64,000 bases of DNA from Cellulomonas taurus (GTDB taxonomy: Bacteria > Actinomycetota > Actinomycetes > Actinomycetales > Cellulomonadaceae). The DNA lies in NCBI RefSeq assembly GCF_012931845.1, contig NZ_CP051884.1, forward strand, positions 2,108,001 to 2,172,000. Reading direction: 5' to 3'. Positions within the stretch are counted from its first letter, which is position 1; each line of letters opens with the position of its first letter. The position numbers were made by a program, and so were the translations under genes. The notes under the pieces were generated by a model that did not search any database, was not told where the DNA came from, and saw only the letters and a list, made by a program, of their open reading frames with translations. Positions 35,053 through 43,551 of this stretch are shown one piece after another.

Positions 35053-36326
35053 GTCGGGCGCGGGTGCTCGCGCACTACCTGCGCGCCCGTCGCCGCCGGT
35101 TCGCCGACCGCGAGGCGGTGGAACGCTGGCAGCGGCGCCGCCTGCGCCGGGTGCTCCGGCTGGCACCCTCCCGGTACGCCTTCTACCGCGAGTGGGGCGG
35201 TCGGCCGCTGACCGAGCTGCCGGTGGTGGACAAGGCCGAGGTGCTGGCGCACTTCGCCGAGCTGAACCGGCGGGGCCTGGACCTGGAGACCTGCCTGGCG
35301 GCGGCGCGGGCCGCCGAGCGTGGGCGGGACTTCGGGACCGAGCTGGCGGGCCTGAGCGTGGGGCTGTCCTCCGGCACGTCGGGTCGGCAGACCGCCTTCC
35401 TCACCTCGGCGGCCGAACGCGACCGCTGGGCCGGTGAGGTGCTGGCGAGGGCGCTGCCGGACGGCCTGCTCGCCGGTGCCAGGATCACGCTGGTGCTGCG
35501 CGCGGGCGGCCCGCTGTACGCGGCGGTGACCGGGGGCAGGATCAGCTTCCGCTTCGTCGACCTCGCGCTGCCATTGGACCGGCTGCTGGCCGAGATCCGG
35601 GCCGGGGACCCGACGGTGCTGGTGGCGCCCCCGTCGATCCTGGTGCACGCCGCGACGCTCGGCCTGCGTCCACGACAAGTGTTCTCGGTGGCGGAGGTGC
35701 TCGACCCGGAGGACGAGCGGACGATCAGCGACGGCTTCGGCGTGCGGGTGGGACAGATCTACCAGGCGGCGGAGGGCTTCCTCGGGATCAGCTGCCCGCA
35801 CGGGACGCTGCACCTGAACGAGGACCTGCTCCGGTTCGAACGCGAGGAGCTGGGCGACGGGCGCTGGGTGCCGGTGGTCACCGATCTGGTCCGGGACTCC
35901 CAGGCGGTGATCCGGCGCAGGCTGGGTGACGTGCTGGTGGACGGCCCCGCCTGCACCTGCGGGAACCCGATGCGCACCGTGAGCGCCATCGTCGGGCGCG
36001 CCGACGACGTGCTCTGGTTGCCGGCGCGGGAGCGGGCGGGGTCGAGATCGTTCCATCCGGACTTCGTGCGGGCGGCCGTCCTGCGCACCGCCGGGGTGCT
36101 GGACTTCCGGCTGGTGCAGACGGCGCCGGACACGGTGCGGCTGGCGGTGGTGCCCGCCGCACGTTTCGCGGCGGCCGCGCGGGAGCTGACGGCCGACCTC
36201 GACGCCGCCGGGATCGGTGCGGTCAGGATCGAGGTCGGGGAGCTGACGGCGCAGGACCCGTTGGTCAAGCGCCGTCGGGTCACGCGCGCGCCGGGGGTCC
36301 CGGCGGGCGAGGCGTCCGCCCGGTGA
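35049..36326 (+). CDS. Adenylate-forming enzyme, CapK/F390-synthetase-like
   Basis: Member of the phenylacetate-CoA-ligase/CapK branch of AMP-forming enzymes, 425 residues. The phosphate loop reads LSSGTSGRQTAF (about 106-117); GQIYQAAEGFLG is the counterpart of the adenine-binding motif, and a cysteine pair in CTCGNP is near 305. C-terminal lysines (LVKRRRVTR) may serve catalysis. Such proteins activate carboxylic acids or act in surface polymer synthesis. Third gene of the coupled KAS III set. Its last 47 bases overlap the end of the opposite-strand glycosyltransferase gene. Confidence 0.75.
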   Translation: MSRARVLAHYLRARRRRFADREAVERWQRRRLRRVLRLAPSRYAFYREWGGRPLTELPVVDKAEVLAHFAELNRRGLDLETCLAAARAAERGRDFGTELAGLSVGLSSGTSGRQTAFLTSAAERDRWAGEVLARALPDGLLAGARITLVLRAGGPLYAAVTGGRISFRFVDLALPLDRLLAEIRAGDPTVLVAPPSILVHAATLGLRPRQVFSVAEVLDPEDERTISDGFGVRVGQIYQAAEGFLGISCPHGTLHLNEDLLRFEREELGDGRWVPVVTDLVRDSQAVIRRRLGDVLVDGPACTCGNPMRTVSAIVGRADDVLWLPARERAGSRSFHPDFVRAAVLRTAGVLDFRLVQTAPDTVRLAVVPAARFAAAARELTADLDAAGIGAVRIEVGELTAQDPLVKRRRVTRAPGVPAGEASAR

Positions 36327-37548
36327 CCCGGAACAGGGTCTGGGCGGTGGCGGTCACCGGGTCGTAGCCGGCCGAGGCCGACCGCAGGGCGTCCAGTCGG
36401 CTCCGGTCGCCGCTCGCCACCCGGGCCAGCGCGGCGGGCACCTGGGACCACCTCCGGACCCGGACGCCGGCACCGGCGGCGTCGATCCGGGCGGCGAAGT
36501 CGAACTGGTCGTAGTCCTGGGGCAGCACCACCGCCGGGACACCGGCCTGGATCGCGGCATAGGTGATCCCGGCCCCACCGTGGTGCACCACGGCCACGCA
36601 GCGGCGCAGCACCCGGTCGTAGGGCAGGTGACCGTAGACCTGGAGGCCGGTGCGGTCGACGATCGGCGGTCGACCCCGGCGGGCCGCCTCGCCGAGCGAG
36701 ACCACCACGGTCGTCCCCGGGATCGCCCCGACCAGGGCCGCGGCACGCTCCGGCAGCTCGTCCTTGGCCCAGCGCAGGTGGGTGCCGAGGGTGACCAGCA
36801 CCAGCGGTCCCTCGGCCAGACCAGGCGGGTCCGGGGTGGGTTCCACCGTGCCGGTCACCGGTCCGATCATCCGGAACGGGGCGGGCCAGTCCCGGTCGAA
36901 CTCCAGCTCGGTCATGCCCAGACCGAGGATCGCGGTCGGCGAGTAGGCGGCCTCGCTGCCGTCCGGGCGGTACACCTGGGCGCCCGCCGCCGCGAACCGG
37001 CTGCGCAACACCCGGGACATCCCGCGTTTGGTCCATCGGGTCACCGATCGGCCGGCCGCGTCGCGCATCCGGTGTCCGGCGTGCCGGGCCGGTCCCCACC
37101 CGCCGCAGTACGAGGGGGTGCCGGCGCGGGTCTCCAGGGCGAAGGGGGTGGGCATCGTGGTCACCCAGGGCAGCCCGTGCCGTTCGCCCACCATCCCCGC
37201 CACCGGCGCGGTGAAGTCCGCCAGCACCGCGTCCGGTCGGTGCCGGGTGATGGCGGCGTCGATCTGCTGCGCGGCGCCGGGGAACAGGTCCAGATTGGCG
37301 GCCAGCTGCTTGACCAACGACAGCGGACGCGACCGGACCGGGCCCGGGGTGTCGGAGATCCGGTCGAAGACGCCGGGGTCGTCGGGGAACAGCGGGACGA
37401 CCGGCAACCCGAGTTCGGTGACCAGCGGCGCCTTGCTGACACCGGTGACCACCACCGGCTCGATCCCGAACCGGCGCAGCCCGAGGCCGAGCACCAGCAG
37501 CGGGTGCAGGTGCCCGGCGAACGGCGGCGCAGCCACCAGGATCCTCAT
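36280..37548 (-). CDS. GT1-family glycosyltransferase (UGT/MGT-like)
   Basis: Glycosyltransferase with GT-B fold, 422 residues. N-terminal RILVAAPPFAGHLHPLL with the catalytic-type His near residue 13, and a C-terminal nucleotide-sugar site VVHHGGAGITYAAIQAGVP (about 318-336) followed by PQDYDQFDFAARI, typical of GT1 enzymes that glycosylate lipids, sterols or macrolides. Acceptor unknown; RhlB-like lipid glycosylation is a plausible parallel. ATG overlaps the stop of the gene before it (ATGA). Converges on, and overlaps by 47 bp, the CapK-like gene. Confidence 0.83.
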   Translation of the reverse strand: MRILVAAPPFAGHLHPLLVLGLGLRRFGIEPVVVTGVSKAPLVTELGLPVVPLFPDDPGVFDRISDTPGPVRSRPLSLVKQLAANLDLFPGAAQQIDAAITRHRPDAVLADFTAPVAGMVGERHGLPWVTTMPTPFALETRAGTPSYCGGWGPARHAGHRMRDAAGRSVTRWTKRGMSRVLRSRFAAAGAQVYRPDGSEAAYSPTAILGLGMTELEFDRDWPAPFRMIGPVTGTVEPTPDPPGLAEGPLVLVTLGTHLRWAKDELPERAAALVGAIPGTTVVVSLGEAARRGRPPIVDRTGLQVYGHLPYDRVLRRCVAVVHHGGAGITYAAIQAGVPAVVLPQDYDQFDFAARIDAAGAGVRVRRWSQVPAALARVASGDRSRLDALRSASAGYDPVTATAQTLFRVTGRTPRPPGPPARA

Positions 37549-38126
37549 CGCGCTGCCTCCCCGGCCCAGTCGCGGATCGTGGCCAGCGCCTCCGGCGATG
37601 CGGTGGCGGACAGGTGCCCACCCGGCACCGTGCGGTCGGAGCGGCCCGGGTAGCCGAACGCGCTGATCGCGTCCCACCGACCGCGCAGCACCCGCACCCG
37701 CCACGGAGCACCGGGCAGCCGTCCCACCGGACCGACGCCGATCACCTCGACCCGCAGGCCGGGTGGCAGCTCCAGCAGCGGCGCGGCCGACGACAGCAGC
37801 CGGGCACCGGCCGATCCGGCGAGCACGATCAGCCGTCGCCGGGTGCCGGTGACCAGGGGTTGCAGGCCGGCCGCCACCTGGGCCGCCAGCCCACCACCCG
37901 GGCGGCCCGCCAGGAACTGCCCGGCGTTGCGGATCGAGGCCCGGAGCAGGGGCGCTTGCACATACCGGGCGGCCGGATCGGGCTCGTCCCATGGTTGCCC
38001 GACCCGCACGGTCGACCAACCGAGCTCGGCCAGCGCGTCCAGCACCCGGTGCTGGACCGGTGACAGCAGGGCCGAGCGCGGGTCGCTGCGTCCGGTCAGC
38101 CAGAGCGCCCGAGCGTCGACGGTCAT
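37545..38126 (-). CDS. Small alpha/beta-hydrolase-like protein, unrecognised
   Basis: I do not recognise this 193-residue protein with certainty. A GSAGARLL turn after a hydrophobic strand (LIVLAGSAGA, near residue 105) resembles a nucleophile elbow, and GGHLSATASPE near the C-terminus offers a histidine in the usual place for an alpha/beta-hydrolase; an aspartate occurs in RGRWDAISA. If real, it may be an esterase or acyltransferase of the lipid pathway. It overlaps both neighbours by ATGA, so it belongs to the SDR-GT2-GT1 operon. Confidence 0.6.
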   Translation of the reverse strand: MTVDARALWLTGRSDPRSALLSPVQHRVLDALAELGWSTVRVGQPWDEPDPAARYVQAPLLRASIRNAGQFLAGRPGGGLAAQVAAGLQPLVTGTRRRLIVLAGSAGARLLSSAAPLLELPPGLRVEVIGVGPVGRLPGAPWRVRVLRGRWDAISAFGYPGRSDRTVPGGHLSATASPEALATIRDWAGEAAR

Positions 38127-39316
38127 CGCCGCGCTCCCTCGGCGCGGGTGGCCGCGTCCCGGCCGCGGGGTGTCAGGAACCCGCTGCCGACGGCGACCGA
38201 GCGGCCACGCCAGCGCACCCGGCGCGGGCCGAGCACCGCCGCCAGGGTCAGCACCGGCGTCAGCAGCGCCGCCACCGGGAGCAGGGCGGAGCCGGAGCGC
38301 GGCCCGCCGGTCAGTCGACGCGCGACCGCCGCACCGGTCAGCACCGCTCCCAGCACCCCGGCCGTCGCGCGGGGCGAGCGGGCCAGCGCGGCGGCGGTCA
38401 ACCCCACCGTCGGCAGCGCGGCGGGCAGCACGGCGGCGGCGAGCACCCGTGGCGTCCCGTCGTGCCGGATCACCTCGGTGCCGAACAGCAGCCACCGGCG
38501 CATCAGCCGCAGGTACTCCCCCGGTCCGGACACCGTGGTGGCGACCTCGGCCCACTGGGTGGTCTGCACGATCCGGCCACCGGCCGCCCTGACCGCCCGT
38601 GCCAGCGCGTAGTCGTCACAGGTGGCACCGGCGATCACGCCGAGACCACCGATCCGGTCCAGCGTGCCGCGGTCGATCAGGAGCACCATCCCGTTCACGG
38701 TGACCGGGTCGTCCGCGAGCGGCAGATAGGTCAGAGCGGCCGAACCGTTCACGAAGGCCGCGACCAAGCGGGACCACGGGCCGCCCTGCTCCCGGTAGCG
38801 CGGCAACCCGGTCACCAGCCCACCGTCAGCACCCTCGGTGCCCCGGCCATCGAGAGCGGTGACAGCACCGAGAGCACCACGCAGTCGGGCCAGGCCCCGC
38901 GGTGGCAGCACGGTGTCGTCGTCGATCAGGGCGACCGGCCCCGGTGCCGCGACGGCGGGGGCGATCAGCTTGTGCACCTTGGGGTTGACCCCCGGTGGCG
39001 GCGGTGCGCACCGCAGCACCCGGACGTGCGCCTGGCCGCGCGCGGCCTGATCGGCGGCCGCGATGCCGTCCGGGTCGTCCTCGTCGACCAGCAGCTCCAC
39101 CCGGGCCGGGGCCAGGGTGCGCACCGACGCGGCCAACGAGGCCGCCAGCAGCGGGTCGCCGGAGCGGATCGGCACCAGCACCGTGACATCGGTCGGTTCG
39201 GCACTCGGCGCGTCGGAACCCGCCGCGATCCGAGCGGCGGCGGACCGGCCCCGCCAGCCGGTGAGCAGCACCGACCCGGCCGCCGCCCACCAGGCGACCG
39301 CCTCAGCTGTACGCAT
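38123..39316 (-). CDS. GT2-family glycosyltransferase, ceramide-glucosyltransferase-like
   Basis: Membrane-associated GT-A glycosyltransferase, 397 residues. N-terminal hydrophobic helix (about 5-20), sugar-nucleotide domain with VLVPIRSGDPLL, GVNPKVHKL, the metal-binding LIDDDTVLP, GATCDDYALARAV and an RLMRRW segment, then three or four C-terminal hydrophobic helices (about 295-370). Order of motifs resembles GT21 enzymes that glucosylate ceramide-type lipids, though the RRW motif is not an exact match. ATG 39316 overlaps the end of the SDR gene by 14 bp. Confidence 0.8.
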   Translation of the reverse strand: MRTAEAVAWWAAAGSVLLTGWRGRSAAARIAAGSDAPSAEPTDVTVLVPIRSGDPLLAASLAASVRTLAPARVELLVDEDDPDGIAAADQAARGQAHVRVLRCAPPPPGVNPKVHKLIAPAVAAPGPVALIDDDTVLPPRGLARLRGALGAVTALDGRGTEGADGGLVTGLPRYREQGGPWSRLVAAFVNGSAALTYLPLADDPVTVNGMVLLIDRGTLDRIGGLGVIAGATCDDYALARAVRAAGGRIVQTTQWAEVATTVSGPGEYLRLMRRWLLFGTEVIRHDGTPRVLAAAVLPAALPTVGLTAAALARSPRATAGVLGAVLTGAAVARRLTGGPRSGSALLPVAALLTPVLTLAAVLGPRRVRWRGRSVAVGSGFLTPRGRDAATRAEGARR

Positions 39317-40262
39317 GCACGATCCGTCGCACGCCCTCGTCCAGCGACACCGCCGGAGCACCCAGGTCCCGCACCGTGCTGCGCACGTCGAAGGTCTTGG
39401 ACCGGGACAGCACGCTGACCCCGAACCGGGTGATCGGCGGCTCACGCCAGTCGAGCAGGGTCGCCGACACCTGCTCCGCCAGGGCAGCGGCCGCTCGCAC
39501 CACCCGGGGCGACACCCGCACCGTGCGTGGCTGGGCCCCGAGCCGGTCCAGCACCTCCAGGACGAACGGGTACAGCCGCACCGGTGCGGCATTGGTGAGG
39601 TTGTAGGTCCCGACGGTTCGGCGGGCCACCGCCTCGGTCAGGTAGTGCGCGCAGGTGTGGATCTCCACCAGGTCGATCGTGACCGGCCGGGCCGGGTCCT
39701 CCATCCGGGGCAGCACGCCGCCCTGGGCCAGCCGCAGGATCCGCGGCAGCAGCACGGTGTCCCCGACCCCGAACACCGCCCGGGGCCGCAGCACGGCGAG
39801 GTCGCCGTCGTAGCGGGCGGCCACCCGCTCGCCGATCGCCTTGGTCCGGGCGTAGACGTTGATCTGCTCCGCGTCCGGGACGACCGGGCTGTGCTCGGAG
39901 AGGTCGAACTGATCCGCGTCCCGGTAGAGCACCGAGGTGCTCGACACGTGCACCACGTGCGGTCGCCCGTGCGCGCGGGCCCAGCGGATCAGGTGCCGGG
40001 TGCCGTCGACGTTCGCCGCGACGAACTCCGCGGACCGCGCCCACGGCGACGACAGCCCGGCGCAGTGGATCACGGCGTCGACGTCACCGGGGATCGCGTC
40101 GGGCACCAGCGGCCGGGCCAGGTCGTGCCGGACGTAGTCGTCGACCGGGGTGGTGGGCCGGGGCGCGCGCCCCAGACCCACCACCTGCCAGCCACGCTGC
40201 CGGGCGTCCGCCACGACCGCCCGGCCGACGAACCCGTTCGACCCCGTGACAAGAACGCGCAT
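39303..40262 (-). CDS. NAD(P)-dependent epimerase/dehydratase-type SDR
   Basis: Extended short-chain dehydrogenase of 319 residues with the cofactor loop VTGSNGFVGRAVV (about 5-17) and catalytic YARTK, preceded by the serine pair in HVSSTSVLY. Arrangement resembles 3-beta-hydroxysteroid dehydrogenase/OleD proteins, which reduce 2-alkyl-3-ketoacids made by OleA; that would fit the KAS III next door, but a sugar epimerase is also possible. ATG 40262 follows TAGGCT (40274-40269) by six bases, indicating its own leaderless promoter 9 bp past the ldh stop. Confidence 0.82.
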   Translation of the reverse strand: MRVLVTGSNGFVGRAVVADARQRGWQVVGLGRAPRPTTPVDDYVRHDLARPLVPDAIPGDVDAVIHCAGLSSPWARSAEFVAANVDGTRHLIRWARAHGRPHVVHVSSTSVLYRDADQFDLSEHSPVVPDAEQINVYARTKAIGERVAARYDGDLAVLRPRAVFGVGDTVLLPRILRLAQGGVLPRMEDPARPVTIDLVEIHTCAHYLTEAVARRTVGTYNLTNAAPVRLYPFVLEVLDRLGAQPRTVRVSPRVVRAAAALAEQVSATLLDWREPPITRFGVSVLSRSKTFDVRSTVRDLGAPAVSLDEGVRRIVHAYS

Positions 40263-40268
40263 GCCCGG

Positions 40269-40274
40269 AGCCTA
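40269..40274 (-). promoter_or_regulatory. -10 element of the SDR-GT2-hydrolase-GT1 operon
   Basis: TAGGCT on the minus strand, exactly six bases before the ATG at 40262, giving a leaderless transcript for the four-gene set separate from ldh. Confidence 0.55.
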
Positions 40275-40282
40275 GTGGCAGG

Positions 40283-41290
40283 TCAGAAGCCGAATCGGTG
40301 CGCGACCGCGCGCAGCGACTCCGCCGACCGGCGCAGGCCCGCGAGCTCGTCGGCGCTCATCGGCACCTCGAGCCGCTCGCCCACACCCTCGCGCCCGACC
40401 ACGCTGGGCACCGACAGGCACACGTCGTTGATGCCGTGGTAGCCCTGCAGCAGGGAGGACACCGGCAGGATCCGGTGCTCGTCCTTGAGGATCGCCTCGA
40501 TGATCCGCGACCCGGCCAGCGCCACCGCGTAGTTGGTCGCGCCCTTGCCCTCGATGATCCGGTACGCCGACTCGACCACCTCGCGGGCGATGGAGTCGCG
40601 GACCTGGCCGGTGAGCGGCACGTGACCGTCCAGGCCGTTCCAGTCCAGGATCGGCACGCCACCGATGGTCGCGGACGACCACAGCGGCAGCTCGGTGTCC
40701 CCGTGCTCACCGGCGATGTAGGCGTGCACGTTCTGCACCGCCACCCCGGTGTGCTGGGCGATCAGGTAGCGCAGCCGGGAGGAGTCCAGCACGGTGCCCG
40801 AGCCGAACAGCTGGGTCGGCGGCAGGCCGGAGATCTGCAGCGCCGCGTAGGTGACGATGTCCACCGGGTTGGTGACCATCACGTAGATCGCGTTCGGGGC
40901 GACCTGGACCACCTCGGGCAGGATCTTCTTGACCAGGGAGATGGTCGCCTCGGCCAGGTCGATCCGGGACTGACCCGGCTTCTGCTTGGCACCGGCGGTC
41001 ACCATCACCACGTCGGCGTCCGCGCAGACGTTGATGTCGTCCGAACCGACGACCTCCGCCATCGGCATGAACTGGATGCCGTGGCCCAGGTCGAGCGCCT
41101 CGGCCTCCACCTTGGCCTTGTTGATGTCGTAGAGCGCCACGGAGCGGGCAGCACCGCGCATCAGGGCGGCGTAGGCCATCGTGGAGCCCACCGCCCCGGC
41201 GCCGATCACCGCCAGCTTGGTCGTCCGGCGGGTGCCGGCGGTGGCGCTGGTCAGGCCGAGCTCGTCGCCGTCGTCAGTCTGCTGGCTCAC
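40283..41290 (-). CDS. ldh: L-lactate dehydrogenase
   Basis: NAD-dependent enzyme converting pyruvate to L-lactate during fermentation. The 335-residue protein has KLAVIGAGAVGSTMAYA after a 25-residue N-terminal extension, then VTAGAKQKPGQSR with the mobile-loop region, VTNPVDIVTYAA, SGTVLDSSRLR and the catalytic His in GEHGDTELPLWS, which is typical of lactate rather than malate dehydrogenases. GTG at 41290 has a clear AGGAGG seven bases upstream. Confidence 0.94.
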   Translation of the reverse strand: MSQQTDDGDELGLTSATAGTRRTTKLAVIGAGAVGSTMAYAALMRGAARSVALYDINKAKVEAEALDLGHGIQFMPMAEVVGSDDINVCADADVVMVTAGAKQKPGQSRIDLAEATISLVKKILPEVVQVAPNAIYVMVTNPVDIVTYAALQISGLPPTQLFGSGTVLDSSRLRYLIAQHTGVAVQNVHAYIAGEHGDTELPLWSSATIGGVPILDWNGLDGHVPLTGQVRDSIAREVVESAYRIIEGKGATNYAVALAGSRIIEAILKDEHRILPVSSLLQGYHGINDVCLSVPSVVGREGVGERLEVPMSADELAGLRRSAESLRAVAHRFGF

Positions 41291-41359
41291 AGGTCCTCCT
41301 CGCAGGGGTCGGCGCAGGTCAGGCACCTCCGCCCGGACACGAGGCTAGACGACCGCAGG

Positions 41360-43480
41360 CTATTCGGCCTTCGCCGTGTCGTCGCTGGTCAGTCGGCGCA
41401 GCGCCCCTTCGGCGACGGCTCGGTCCGAGGTGCGCCAGAACGGCGGCAGCGAGCGGGCCAGGAACTCGCCATAGCGGGCGGTGGCCAGGCGCGGGTCGAG
41501 CACCGCCACCACGCCGCGGTCACCGGTCGACCGGATCAGCCGACCGGCGCCCTGGGCCAGCAACAACGCCGCATGGGTGGCGGCCACCGACATGAAGCCG
41601 TTGCCACCGGAGGCCGCCACCGCCTCCGACCGGGCCGACTTCACCGGGTCGTCCGGCCGGGGGAAGGGGATGCGGTCGATGATGACCAGGCTGTTCGACC
41701 GGCCGGGCACATCCACGCCCTGCCACAGCGACAGGGTGCCGAACAGGCAGGTCGGCTCGTCCTGCGCGAACTGCCGCACCAGGGTCGGCAGCTGGTCGTC
41801 GCCCTGGACCAGGATCGGCACGTCGAGCCGTTCCCGCATCGCCTCGGCGGCCGCCAACGCTGCCCGGCGGGAGGAGAACAGCCCCAGGGTGCGACCACCG
41901 GCGGCGGTGACCAGGGCCTCGATCTCGTCCAGCTGCGCGTCGGTGGCCGGTTCGCGCCCGGGCGGCGGGAGTCGTCGGGCGATGTAGAGGATGCCCTGCT
42001 TCGGGTAGTCGAACGGGCTGCCGACGTCGATCCCGTGCCAGGGCAGCTTCGCGGGAGCCTGGCTGGGTGCCTGCTGATCCGCCGCCGACTCCCGACCCTC
42101 CGGCACCGAGTCCGCCAGCACGGCCGCGGAGGCGGTCGCGGTGGCGGCAGCGCCCTCGGTGGCCCCGGCGAGTCCGACCGCGCGCGCCGTGGCGTCGAAC
42201 TGCCCGCCCAGGCTGAGCGTGGCGGAGGTGAAGATCGAGGCGCGTCCGGCGAGCAGGTTGGTGCGGATCAGGCCGTTCACCGCCAGCGGTGCCGCGTACA
42301 GCCGGGTGGCGCCGTCGCCCCGTGGCCCGTCCTGCCGGGAGCACCACATCACGGTGTAGCGCTGGTCCTCCGGGTCGGCCGCCATCCGCTCGGCGACCTC
42401 GAACAGGGCCAGCACCGCGGAGCTGGCGAGCTTCAGGCCGGTGTCCTCCTGCTCGCCCTTCTGCGGCTTCAGGTCGCTGAGCAGGCCGCGGGCGGCGTCC
42501 CGGACCATCGCCACCGCCTGTCGCGCACCCTCCGGCAGTCCGGCGGTGAACCGGCCCTCGGGCAGACCGATCAGCACGGTGCCCAGGACGGTCGCGGCCT
42601 GGTCCAGCTCGGTGGTGACGACGCCGCCGTGGCGCCGCGCGCTGCGGGCCGCCTGCTCGACGGTCCCCACGGACAGTTCGGCGGTGGCCTGGGCGGTCAC
42701 CCGGTCGGAGAGCTCGTGCGCCTCGTCGACGATCAGCACCTGGTGCTCGGGCAGCACATTCGGCGAACCGCCAGCCGCGATCCCGAGCATCGCGTGATTC
42801 GTCACCACCACGTCGGCGGCACGGGACACCGCACGTGCCTTGTCCGGGAAGCACTCCTCCAGCAGCGGGCACTTCTGGCCCAGGCACTCCAGCGCCGTCA
42901 CCGACACCTGCCGCCACGCCCGGTCGCTCACCCCGGGCACCAGGTCGTCGCGGTCACCGGTGTCGGTCTCCTGCGCCCAGTCCCGCAGCCGCATCACCTG
43001 GGCACCGAGGGACTCCCTGCCGTCGTCCCCCTCGGCCGGGTGCTCCGCGGGTTCGGGCGCGTCGGCCACCGCGAACAGGGTGCCCTGGTCGTCATCGGGG
43101 TAGCCACCGGCGATCTTGTGCACGCAGACGTAGTTGTGCCAGCCCTTGAGCAGGGCGATCTTCGGCGGACGGGGCAGCCGCGGGCCCAGGGTGTCGGCCA
43201 CCAGCGGCAGGTCACGGGTCATCACCTGGCGTTGCAGCGCGAGGGTCGCCGTGGAGACCACGACCCGCTCCTCCGCCGTCACCGCGTGCCGCACCGCCGG
43301 GACCAGGTAGCCCAACGACTTCCCGGTGCCGGTGCCGGCCTGCACCATCAGGTGCTCGCCGGACTCCACCGCCTCGGCGACCTCGCGGGCCATCGTGCGC
43401 TGGCCGTCCCGGGGCGCGCCGCCGAGCTTCGCCACCGCCAGGTCGAGCAGGGCATCGACGTCGGGGGTGGGATCGGGCAC
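41360..43480 (-). CDS. DinG/YoaA-type ATP-dependent DNA helicase
   Basis: SF2 XPD-like helicase of 706 residues. Walker A VQAGTGTGKSLGYLVP (about 46-61), VVVSTATLALQRQV, four cysteines fitting a 4Fe-4S site (one in NYVCVHK near 118, three in CLGQKCPLLEEC), DEAHELSDR and a C-terminal motif VI (QGAGRLIRSTGDRG). Unwinds 5'-to-3' and acts on R-loops or damaged DNA in relatives. No LexA box is seen upstream. GTG at 43480 follows TACCCT (43492-43487) by six bases: leaderless. Confidence 0.91.
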   Translation of the reverse strand: MPDPTPDVDALLDLAVAKLGGAPRDGQRTMAREVAEAVESGEHLMVQAGTGTGKSLGYLVPAVRHAVTAEERVVVSTATLALQRQVMTRDLPLVADTLGPRLPRPPKIALLKGWHNYVCVHKIAGGYPDDDQGTLFAVADAPEPAEHPAEGDDGRESLGAQVMRLRDWAQETDTGDRDDLVPGVSDRAWRQVSVTALECLGQKCPLLEECFPDKARAVSRAADVVVTNHAMLGIAAGGSPNVLPEHQVLIVDEAHELSDRVTAQATAELSVGTVEQAARSARRHGGVVTTELDQAATVLGTVLIGLPEGRFTAGLPEGARQAVAMVRDAARGLLSDLKPQKGEQEDTGLKLASSAVLALFEVAERMAADPEDQRYTVMWCSRQDGPRGDGATRLYAAPLAVNGLIRTNLLAGRASIFTSATLSLGGQFDATARAVGLAGATEGAAATATASAAVLADSVPEGRESAADQQAPSQAPAKLPWHGIDVGSPFDYPKQGILYIARRLPPPGREPATDAQLDEIEALVTAAGGRTLGLFSSRRAALAAAEAMRERLDVPILVQGDDQLPTLVRQFAQDEPTCLFGTLSLWQGVDVPGRSNSLVIIDRIPFPRPDDPVKSARSEAVAASGGNGFMSVAATHAALLLAQGAGRLIRSTGDRGVVAVLDPRLATARYGEFLARSLPPFWRTSDRAVAEGALRRLTSDDTAKAE

Positions 43481-43486
43481 CGAGAC

Positions 43487-43492
43487 AGGGTA
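43487..43492 (-). promoter_or_regulatory. -10 element of the DinG-type helicase gene
   Basis: TACCCT six bases before the GTG at 43480. Its -35 region overlaps the hflX terminator. Confidence 0.5.
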
Positions 43493-43508
43493 GGCGACCG
43501 GAGGGGGT

Positions 43509-43543
43509 GCCCGGGCCCACCGATCCTCCGGTGCGGCCCGGGC
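43509..43543 (-). terminator. Terminator downstream of hflX
   Basis: Nine-bp GCCCGGGCC/GGCCCGGGC stem extended by CACCG/CGGTG past a one-base bulge, with a 6-nt loop, starting 9 bp after the hflX stop. Confidence 0.8.
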
Positions 43544-43551
43544 GTGCGGAC

